Source: a virus
Length of the DNA stretch: 21,774 nucleotides
Virus record (IMG/VR): IMGVR_UViG_3300025093_000144
Coordinates: 1-21,774 of that record
Reading direction: 5' to 3' (one strand)
Shown here: positions 16,939 to 21,774 of the stretch, piece by piece
Layout of the letters: each line of letters opens with the position of its first letter
Position numbering within the stretch: position 1 is the first letter of the stretch
The notes under the pieces: generated by a model
What the model saw: the letters and a program-made list of their open reading frames with translations, nothing else
Told to the model about the DNA's origin: nothing
Databases searched by the model: none
Position numbers and translations under genes: made by a program

Positions 16939-17252
16939 GTAAGTTTGTAATAGATTTTAATAATATGTCTGATGACATAAATCCAAAGGTGCTTGGTGCA
17001 GAAGTTGAAATGACTGCTGAAGAAACTGCCGCAAGGCAAGCTGAAGAAGCCGCAGACGGAACTGATGCAGAAAGAGCGATGAGACAGTTGCGTGTAGAAC
17101 GTGATAAAAAACTAGCGGAAACAGATTGGACGCAGGGGGCAGATGTCCCCTCTTCCATCAAAGATGCTTATGTAACTTATCGCCAAGCATTGCGTGACAT
17201 AACCAATACACACAACAATGCTCGTACTGTTGTGTGGCCTACAAAACCATAA
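16935..17252 (+). CDS. Phage tail assembly chaperone-like protein
   Basis: 105 residues. The C-terminal part reads RQLRVERDKKLAETDWTQGA, then DVPSSIKDAYVTYRQALRDI and VVWPTKP. This is the R-x-x-RD-x-x-L-x-x-(T/S)DW ... YRQ-LRDI ... WPTKP pattern of the small tail assembly chaperone family found next to fibre genes in many phages. The first 50 residues are acidic and Ala/Glu-rich. The ATG overlaps the fibre stop by 4 nt, and a second adhesin gene follows, so it may help fold either product. No membrane segment. A GGGG/CCCC hairpin lies inside the gene at 17134-17151. Confidence 0.8.
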   Translation: MSKFVIDFNNMSDDINPKVLGAEVEMTAEETAARQAEEAADGTDAERAMRQLRVERDKKLAETDWTQGADVPSSIKDAYVTYRQALRDITNTHNNARTVVWPTKP

Positions 17253-17262
17253 GGAGTAATAA

Positions 17263-18552
17263 ATGACTAGAGCAAGAGATTTAGCTGATATTATTTCTGG
17301 TGGTTTTACTGAATCAGATATACCAGATTTACCAGCTTCTAAAATTACTAGTGGTGCGTTTGATGCAAGTCGGCTTACTAACGCATCTTCTGGAGGTCAC
17401 ACTAAAACAACCGTAGGAAGCACTGGTAGTGTTTCTTTAGATTTAAGTGGTAATACTAATTACTATGATGCTGGAACTTTAACAGGTAATACTACCCTCT
17501 CATTTACTAACGCACCTACAACTAAGAGATTTATCTACACCTTTATTCCTAGCTACGACAGCAGTGAATCATCTGTAAACGACACAGATACATGGGTTGC
17601 TGACATGACATTAAATCTCGGCAATCTTCAGTTAAGTGGTATGCACTTTTATAACAACGGTCTTGGTTTTATAGGTGCTTGGTATGGTAGTGATAGTATT
17701 ATACAGCTTGACCTAAATTCCCCATACGACTTATCAAGCGCACAACCGTTTGACGCCCAAACACAAGTACTAAGAATTAACAATTTGAATGGTCTTAGTA
17801 ATGGCGTAAACGCAAGTAGTTTGGGTATTGGAACGCCAAGAGGGATAATTGTAAATTCTGACGGCACTAGAATTAACACCATTTGTAGCACCACCGACAA
17901 ATATTGGAGTTTAAGTTTTAACACTGGATATGACCTTAGTACTTATGCTAGTGCTGAATCTTCAAGTATTTCTTCCCTTGACAGTGGCCCTTCGCATCTT
18001 GTCACAAACCCTGACGGTACTAGAATAGTTTTCGCTGGTACTTCTGGCGATGATTTAACTCAATTTACTACAAGTGCTTTCAGAGCAAACTCATATACTA
18101 CTGCTTTTAATTTTGGTCATTACACTCAGTTTACCTCTAGTGGATTAGGTGCTCTTTTATGGGGTAAAAATGGTAAGAGGCTTTTTGGTTGGCAACAGAC
18201 ATCTCCAAACGCAATCGTTGTTGTAAACACCTCAAACACTCCTTACACTCTGACTGGTGCTTCATATACTACTGCCGACTATAAGCTAACGTACACTTTT
18301 GGTGGTGATGCAAACTTTGTAAGAGCCGCTAGTTGGATTGCCAATGACGTAATAATGCTTGGGACTTACGAAGCGTATTCAAATAACTATTTAATAGAAT
18401 GTGGCACAGGTTACAGACCTACTTTGCCTAGTAGTGTTACTGGTGATGTCGGTCACTTCTCAAGAAGTTACAGACATTTCCTTGAGTTTGAAACAACAAA
18501 CAGTGGCACAAATTATCAACTTATAAATCACAGTAAGGTTTATGTAGGATGA
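17263..18552 (+). CDS. Second tail adhesin, probable beta-propeller
   Basis: 429 residues. The N-terminus MTRARDLADIISGGFTESDI followed by PDLPASKITSGAFDASRL is a marine phage fibre leader. Residues 55-85 (GSVSLDLSGNTNYYDAGTLT, GNTTLSF) form a known small beta module. From about 125 to the end, five or six diverged units of roughly 50 residues repeat. Clear ones start near 192, 243 and 294 and contain a (N)-(S/P)-DGTRI core, a short variable loop, an L-S/T-F strand and a Y-L/T-S-T-A end. This matches the DGT-K-(F/Y) propeller repeats common in marine viral adhesins (from memory). It follows the chaperone gene with AAGGAG 7 nt before the ATG. It may be a host-range protein attached to the fibre or nozzle. 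Confidence 0.75.
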   Translation: MTRARDLADIISGGFTESDIPDLPASKITSGAFDASRLTNASSGGHTKTTVGSTGSVSLDLSGNTNYYDAGTLTGNTTLSFTNAPTTKRFIYTFIPSYDSSESSVNDTDTWVADMTLNLGNLQLSGMHFYNNGLGFIGAWYGSDSIIQLDLNSPYDLSSAQPFDAQTQVLRINNLNGLSNGVNASSLGIGTPRGIIVNSDGTRINTICSTTDKYWSLSFNTGYDLSTYASAESSSISSLDSGPSHLVTNPDGTRIVFAGTSGDDLTQFTTSAFRANSYTTAFNFGHYTQFTSSGLGALLWGKNGKRLFGWQQTSPNAIVVVNTSNTPYTLTGASYTTADYKLTYTFGGDANFVRAASWIANDVIMLGTYEAYSNNYLIECGTGYRPTLPSSVTGDVGHFSRSYRHFLEFETTNSGTNYQLINHSKVYVG

Positions 18553-18701
18553 ACCAGAGTGACATAGCAATAGCTACAGGGGGTGTTTCTGCCCCCTTGT
18601 GGCTTCCTGCTCTCAACGAGTGGGTAGCCTTAACTGTAGGGGTACTATCAATAATCTACCTAGCTTTTAAAATATACGAGTTCTTTTGGAAAGGAAAGTA
18701 G
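18549..18701 (+). CDS. Class II holin, T7 gp17.5-like
   Basis: A 50-residue protein with a moderately hydrophobic N-terminus, then LNEW followed by a membrane helix (about residues 26-43, ALTVGVLSIIYLAFKIY) and a basic tail ending WKGK. T7 holin gp17.5 has the same LNEW before its second membrane segment and the same place immediately after the fibre gene. Holins time lysis by making large inner-membrane holes. The ATG overlaps the adhesin stop by 4 nt. A strong hairpin occupies codons 10-17 and might tune translation. Confidence 0.72.
   Translation: MNQSDIAIATGGVSAPLWLPALNEWVALTVGVLSIIYLAFKIYEFFWKGK
18576..18600 (+). other. G5/C5 hairpin inside the holin gene
   Basis: GGGGG (18579-18583) pairs with CCCCC (18592-18596) around an 8-nt loop, extended by A18578-T18597 and, past a bulge, two more pairs. 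It covers codons 10-17 of the holin. The A-G-run/C-run-T form resembles hairpins at 1549-1565 and 17134-17151. No T tract follows, so termination is unlikely; an effect on holin translation or mRNA processing is inference. Confidence 0.5.
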
Positions 18702-18704
18702 AGG

Positions 18705-19163
18705 GTGTTAGCTGAATTAGCAGCTTGTAATGCCGCCTTTGCTATTATAAAACAAACTCTGAGTAATGGACGTGAGTTGGTTGATTGTAGTAAAGCTATA
18801 ACAGACTTTGTTACAGCAAAGGATACTCTTCAGAAAAAAGCGCATAAGAAGAAAAACTCGTTTTGGAATAAGGTAGGCGGTAGTGCTGGCGATGACTTAG
18901 AAGAGTTTATGGCACTTGAAAAGGTACGTAAACAAGAGAACCAGCTACGTGAAACTATGCAGCTTTATGGACGTGCTGGTCTTTGGCAAGATTGGATTAA
19001 GTTTCAAGCTGAAGCAAGAAAACGCAGACAATTAGAACAAGAAGAAAGAATAAAGAAACGAAAAAAATTGATAGAGCTTTTGACCATATCAGGATTAACA
19101 ATAGTGTTTGGAGCTTTAGTATTGTATTTTGCGTTCTTTTTCTACCTAGCAACGAGAGGATAA
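18705..19163 (+). CDS. Unknown 152-residue protein with C-terminal membrane anchor
   Basis: GTG start 3 nt after the holin stop, with AAGGAAAG at 18691-18698 as ribosome binding site. Residues 1-45 are a helical Ala-rich segment (LAELAACNAAFAIIKQTLSN, then GRELVDCSKAITDFV). A basic stretch KKAHKKKN follows, then an acidic helix (DDLEEFMALEKVRKQE), the segment YGRAGLWQDWIKFQAEARKR, a very charged coiled coil, and a membrane helix at about 124-149. Similar proteins occur in marine podoviruses and cyanophages (from memory), without known function. It lies in the lysis module, but the large domain precedes the membrane segment, opposite to an i-spanin, so it would be a tail-anchored cytoplasmic protein. 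A structural role cannot be excluded. Confidence 0.8.
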   Translation: MLAELAACNAAFAIIKQTLSNGRELVDCSKAITDFVTAKDTLQKKAHKKKNSFWNKVGGSAGDDLEEFMALEKVRKQENQLRETMQLYGRAGLWQDWIKFQAEARKRRQLEQEERIKKRKKLIELLTISGLTIVFGALVLYFAFFFYLATRG

Positions 19164-19167
19164 TTTA

Positions 19168-19365
19168 ATGTTTACCACATTTGTACTGATGTGTAACGTG
19201 ATAACAAAAGAATGTGTGGCCTTAAAAGATGTAAGAGGCTTGCATGACACGCAGGAACAATGTATGATAAGAGCAGTAGAATTAAGCTCTGACATTACAA
19301 GTCAGCTACCACAAATGCTTGCTGTTCAATACAAATGTTTAGAAAGTAAAGGTGAGGCAACATGA
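19168..19365 (+). CDS. Small four-cysteine protein of unknown function
   Basis: 65 residues, ATG with AGAGGA 7 nt upstream. The spaced cysteines (9, 16, 32, 57) and the DTQEQCMIRAVELSSDI core resemble small proteins near lysis genes of marine phages (from memory: C...C...T-x-x-x-C-x-x-RA-E). The N-terminus is mildly hydrophobic (FTTFVLMCNVI) but lacks a positive start and a clear cleavage site or lipobox, so export is uncertain. If exported, two disulfides are possible. Its stop overlaps the next ATG (ATGA). Confidence 0.7.
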   Translation: MFTTFVLMCNVITKECVALKDVRGLHDTQEQCMIRAVELSSDITSQLPQMLAVQYKCLESKGEAT

Positions 19366-19745
19366 TAAATTTACTTGTACAAGGTTTGATGGGTGTTGCC
19401 TCTGATGCTATTGGTGGTTATGTAGAAACCAAGAAAGCTAAAGCAAAGCAGAAGCTAGTACAGATTGAAGCTGAAACAACTATTATGGAAAAGCAGATAG
19501 CTGGTGAAATAGATTGGGATGTAGCTGCTCAAAAAAATTCTAGCGGAAGCTGGAAGGACGAGTATTTAACAATTTTGTTTTCCATTCCTCTGTTGCTTTG
19601 CTTTTTGCCCTTTACTGTAGAGTATGTAGAACGTGGTTTTGAAGCTCTTGCTATGACACCAGATTGGTACAAATATACGCTAGGTGTAATTGTATCAGCA
19701 AGCTTTGGCATTAAAGGTGCAACAAAGATGTTTGGTAAAAAGTGA
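19362..19745 (+). CDS. Holin-like protein (GTA_holin_3TM type)
   Basis: 127 residues. An amphipathic N-terminus (INLLVQGLMGVASDAIGGYV) is followed by a charged helix (KKAKAKQKLVQIEAETTIME), the segment NSSGSWKDEYLTILFSIPLL, and two hydrophobic segments at about 69-88 and 105-122. Order and motifs fit the holin family described from gene transfer agents and widespread in marine phages (assignment from memory). It overlaps the previous gene by 4 nt and lies five small genes before the lysozyme. With the gp17.5-like holin upstream, the phage would have two holin-type proteins; one could be an antiholin or pinholin. Confidence 0.68.
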   Translation: MINLLVQGLMGVASDAIGGYVETKKAKAKQKLVQIEAETTIMEKQIAGEIDWDVAAQKNSSGSWKDEYLTILFSIPLLLCFLPFTVEYVERGFEALAMTPDWYKYTLGVIVSASFGIKGATKMFGKK

Positions 19746-19879
19746 AGTATTTAATATATCCAATCGCAGGTCTTGTACTAATATGGTTAGGCTACGTAGT
19801 GGGAATGGCTATATTAAACACATACTGTGGTTGTGCAGGAGAGGTATATAAAAATTGGATATTACCCATGTTGAACTAA
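19742..19879 (+). CDS. 45-residue small membrane protein
   Basis: GTG start overlapping the previous stop (GTGA). One strongly hydrophobic segment at about residues 4-25 (LIYPIAGLVLIWLGYVVGMA) is followed by a CGC motif (residues 29-31) and a short tail ending KNWILPMLN. There is no lipobox, so it is not an obvious o-spanin. The ribosome binding site is weak, so expression would rely on coupling. Function is unknown; its position suggests a lysis accessory role. Confidence 0.55.
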   Translation: MKYLIYPIAGLVLIWLGYVVGMAILNTYCGCAGEVYKNWILPMLN

Positions 19880-19956
19880 TTATACACCTACTAGTTTTAA
19901 CAGGTGTTTGGATTAATACAGCAATTAACATTGTTCATAGAATAAATAGTAAGTAA
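19855..19956 (+). CDS. Candidate 33-residue membrane peptide with TTG start
   Basis: Within the end of the preceding ORF, AGGAGAGG (19837-19844) stands 10 nt before TTG 19855. This opens a frame reading MDITHVELIIHLLVLTGVWI then NTAINIVHRINSK. It has one plausible membrane helix and a basic end. An in-frame stop at 19849 excludes an earlier start. The ORF ends 1 nt before the next ATG, which supports it. TTG initiation and small size keep confidence modest. Confidence 0.42.
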   Translation: MDITHVELIIHLLVLTGVWINTAINIVHRINSK

Positions 19957-19957
19957 A

Positions 19958-20134
19958 ATGGTATTTGACCACTCACAAAGAACAACAGCTAGTCAGGCAC
20001 GAAGAAATAGATTAAAAAGATTTTTTGATTTTCGTAGATTAAAAAACAGAAAAAGAAGAGTGCCATACAAATCTCCAATAAGAGAGGATTATAACGATGC
20101 CAAGAGAGGCAGTAACACGATTAAACGAGGGTAG
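19958..20134 (+). CDS. Candidate 58-residue arginine-rich protein
   Basis: Starts with ATG 1 nt after the preceding ORF and reads MVFDHSQRTTASQARRNRLK, then RFFDFRRLKNRKRRVPYKSP. It is very rich in Arg and Lys up to residue 42. It overlaps the next gene by 38 nt in another frame; the residues after about 47 are encoded in the overlap. No good Shine-Dalgarno is visible (AGTAAGTAAA). The compact basic composition and tight packing favour a real gene, perhaps nucleic-acid binding, but chance is not excluded. Confidence 0.5.
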   Translation: MVFDHSQRTTASQARRNRLKRFFDFRRLKNRKRRVPYKSPIREDYNDAKRGSNTIKRG

Positions 20135-20405
20135 TGAGATAACTATTCCACTACGTAATTTAGTCAGTATGATTGCGTTTACTGCTGTTTCTGTTTGGGT
20201 ATATTTTGGTTTGACAGAACGCATATCTTTCTTAGAACACAATCTTGAGCTAACTATGGCAGAGGTTGAAGAGAACGATACGTGGATTGATAACTTTCAA
20301 CCACCTAAGACAGTTCAGGATACAGTAGCTAGGGTACAAGAGTTAGAAGTTGAACTAGCTAAGATGAAACTTATATTAGAGCAGAATACTGGTAGATGGA
20401 AATAA
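20097..20405 (+). CDS. Spanin-like membrane protein with coiled coil
   Basis: 102 residues: a short cytoplasmic start (MPREAVTRLNEGSEITIPLR), one membrane helix at about 21-39 (NLVSMIAFTAVSVWVYFGL), then heptad-like helices at about 40-62 and 72-97. This layout, directly before the lysozyme, fits an inner-membrane spanin (Rz/T7 gp18.5 type), which links to an outer-membrane lipoprotein for the last step of lysis. No lipoprotein partner is recognisable in the window, so the role is inferred. Similar proteins exist in marine podoviruses (from memory). AGAGAGGA precedes the ATG at good spacing. Confidence 0.65.
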   Translation: MPREAVTRLNEGSEITIPLRNLVSMIAFTAVSVWVYFGLTERISFLEHNLELTMAEVEENDTWIDNFQPPKTVQDTVARVQELEVELAKMKLILEQNTGRWK

Positions 20406-20411
20406 GTTACA

Positions 20412-20825
20412 ATGACAGAACTGATTGAACAACTAAAACGACATGAGGGCATTAAGCTAACACCATACAAATGTACATCAGACAAGTTGACCATAGGCGT
20501 TGGGAGAAATCTGGAAGACGTAGGTATCTCCGAAGAGGAAGCAGAGATACTGTTACAAAACGATATACAGAGGGCAGTAGGCCAACTGAAGGAACGCTTT
20601 CCGTGGACGTTGGAATTAGACGAGGTACGTTTCGCAGCCCTTATCAACTTCACCTTCAACGTAGGGATAGGAACAGTCTCCAAATTCGTAAACGCAATGG
20701 CTCTGCTAAAGGGAAAAAAATACGATATGGCAGCAGACGAGTTTCTTAAAAGTCGTTGGGCTGAACAGGTAGGTCAACGTGCTGTAGATGTCACTGAGCA
20801 GATACGCACAGGAGAATGGCAATGA
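20412..20825 (+). CDS. Endolysin, T4-type lysozyme (GH24)
   Basis: Cleaves the N-acetylmuramic acid to N-acetylglucosamine bond of peptidoglycan. The 137 residues span one GH24 domain. HEGIKLTPYK (residues 11-20) holds catalytic Glu12, and LTIGVGRNL holds Thr27. The position equal to T4 Asp20 is Cys21 (PYKCTSDKLTIG). The later motifs RFAALINFTFNVG and SRWAEQVGQRA (T4: SRWYNQTPNRA) are intact. There is no signal peptide or SAR helix, so it needs a holin to leave the cytoplasm. Unlike T7, whose lysozyme is an amidase in the early region (gp3.5), the enzyme is here within the late lysis module. The ribosome binding site is weak. Confidence 0.93.
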   Translation: MTELIEQLKRHEGIKLTPYKCTSDKLTIGVGRNLEDVGISEEEAEILLQNDIQRAVGQLKERFPWTLELDEVRFAALINFTFNVGIGTVSKFVNAMALLKGKKYDMAADEFLKSRWAEQVGQRAVDVTEQIRTGEWQ

Positions 20826-21037
20826 ATAAAAAACAACAGATTGACGATTTGCACGATGCTATAACACAAGAACTGTTGTTACGTGTACGTAGTGGTGAGG
20901 CTACAGCGTCAGAGTTGTCAGTAGCTGTCAAGTTTCTCAAAGACAATGGGGCTAGTCTCGATGCTATTATGGCAGACAGTCCAATGGATAACCTGTTAAA
21001 AGATTTACCTTTTGAGGTAGCAGAGAGTATACAGTGA
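20822..21037 (+). CDS. terS: Terminase small subunit, T7 gp18-like
   Basis: Recognises the concatemer and regulates packaging by TerL. 71 residues against 89 in T7 gp18. The segment LHDAITQELLLRVRSGEATA then SELSVAVKFLKDNG is typical of small terminases of marine T7-like phages (from memory). A flexible acidic tail follows. ATG 20822 overlaps the lysozyme stop (ATGA) and has ACAGGAG at 20808-20814, 7 nt upstream; the in-frame ATG at 20816 is too close to that site. The stop overlaps the terL GTG. Confidence 0.85.
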   Translation: MNKKQQIDDLHDAITQELLLRVRSGEATASELSVAVKFLKDNGASLDAIMADSPMDNLLKDLPFEVAESIQ

Positions 21038-21774
21038 ATAAAATACCAGAGCCACTGAGAGACTTTAGGAACTTTACCTATCTTGTGTGGCAGCATTTAG
21101 GACTACCTGAACCTACTCCAGTACAGTATGACATAGCTAACTATCTACAGGACAGTCCTAAGCGTTGTATTATCGAGGCATTTCGTGGTGTAGGTAAGTC
21201 CTACATCACTGCTGCATACGTAGTACATCAGTTGTTGCTGAACCCACAGCTAAAGTTTATGGTTGTGTCAGCGTCTAAAGCACGTGCTGATGACTTTTCT
21301 ACGTTTACACAGCGTATTATTTCAGAACTGCCTATATGCCAGCACTTAGTAGCTAAAGAAGGTCAAAGATGGTCAAAGATTGCCTTTGATGTCGCACCTG
21401 CTAAAGCATCTGGTAGCCCATCTGTAAAGAGTGTGGGTGTTACTGGACAGCTTACTGGTTCTCGTGCTGATATTATTATCGCTGATGACGTAGAAGTACC
21501 TAACAACTCTATGACACACATGATGCGTGAGAAATTAGGTGAAACTGTCAAGGAATTTGACGCTGTTCTCAAGCCTAATGGTAAGATTATCTATCTAGGA
21601 ACACCTCAAAACGAGATGAGTTTGTACAACGTACTACTTTCTCGTGGGTATGAGATGAGAGTATGGCCAGCACGTTACCCCTCTTTAGAACGTGCTGAGA
21701 GGGCGTACAGTGGCCGACTTGCTCCTAGACTATATAACCTACTACAAGACAAAGGTAGCGCACTGTATGGGCTT
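21034..21774 (+). CDS. terL: Terminase large subunit, T7 gp19-like, N-terminal part
   Basis: ATPase motor and nuclease that packages DNA into the prohead. The 247 residues before the window edge cover most of the ATPase domain. A Q motif at about residue 31 (PTPVQYDIAN) precedes the Walker A FRGVGKS at 50-56. The Walker B IIIADDVE (147-154) carries the probable catalytic Glu154, and the coupling motif YLGTPQ lies at 187-192. SPSVKSVGVTGQLTGSRADI is nearly identical to T7 gp19. The C-terminal nuclease lies outside the window. GTG start coupled to terS by GTGA (21034-21037). A 10-bp tandem duplication (GGTCAAAGAT twice) is at 21361-21380. Confidence 0.96.
   Translation, partial: MNKIPEPLRDFRNFTYLVWQHLGLPEPTPVQYDIANYLQDSPKRCIIEAFRGVGKSYITAAYVVHQLLLNPQLKFMVVSASKARADDFSTFTQRIISELPICQHLVAKEGQRWSKIAFDVAPAKASGSPSVKSVGVTGQLTGSRADIIIADDVEVPNNSMTHMMREKLGETVKEFDAVLKPNGKIIYLGTPQNEMSLYNVLLSRGYEMRVWPARYPSLERAERAYSGRLAPRLYNLLQDKGSALYGL

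Noticed and set aside
21361-21380. Exact 10-bp tandem duplication in terL as a possible frameshift or assembly error
   Set aside because: The frame through it stays aligned with T7 gp19 on both sides (RWSKIAFDV against RDSAISFDV), so the repeat is part of the normal sequence.
1-21774. tRNA genes, integrase, attachment sites or transposons
   Set aside because: I saw no cloverleaf-like segment, recombinase motif or terminal inverted repeat; coding is continuous on the + strand.

Overview
The window is the late structural, lysis and packaging region of a T7-like podovirus, read entirely on the + strand. Gene order and protein signatures follow phage T7 almost gene for gene: portal (gp8), scaffold (gp9), major capsid protein (gp10), tail tubular A and B (gp11, gp12), gp13-like, internal core proteins gp14-, gp15- and gp16-like, tail fibre (gp17), holin (gp17.5), small terminase (gp18) and large terminase (gp19). 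The small accessory genes and the modular fibre domains are of kinds I know, from memory, from marine phages (pelagiphage-, roseophage- and cyanophage-like), and base composition is AT-rich. The phage RNA polymerase gene is not in view, so family membership is inferred from synteny; the host cannot be named.

Layout. 2-1534: end of portal and complete scaffold. 1535-1727: the only sizeable non-coding gap, with a terminator-like hairpin, a second long hairpin overlapping it, a candidate phage promoter, and a capsid leader that resembles the T7 gene 10 leader. 1728-2846: major capsid gene, then a strong terminator. 2897-3705: four tiny, extremely basic proteins, two of which look like halves of one protein family. 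3717-7098: tail tubes and a GNAT-like gp13 homologue. 7095-14225: internal (ejection) proteins; no transglycosylase domain is visible in the gp16 homologue. 14266-18552: a gp17-type fibre, a small assembly chaperone and a second adhesin that looks like a beta-propeller. 18549-20825: lysis and small-membrane-protein module with a T7-type class II holin, a second holin-like protein, a spanin-like protein, several very short ORFs and a GH24 lysozyme. 20822-21774: small and large terminase; the latter runs off the window.

How it works together. Portal, scaffold and capsid build the prohead, and TerS/TerL fill it with DNA. gp11/gp12 form the tail nozzle, and gp14-16 form the internal core ejected into the host. 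The fibre and propeller adhesin contact the cell. Holin, lysozyme and spanin-like proteins release progeny. Most junctions are ATGA, GTGA or TAATG overlaps, pointing to translational coupling along long late transcripts. The least explained parts are the cluster of four basic proteins behind the capsid terminator, the propeller adhesin with its chaperone, the crowded micro-ORF block at 19742-20134, and the shared element in front of the capsid and fibre genes.
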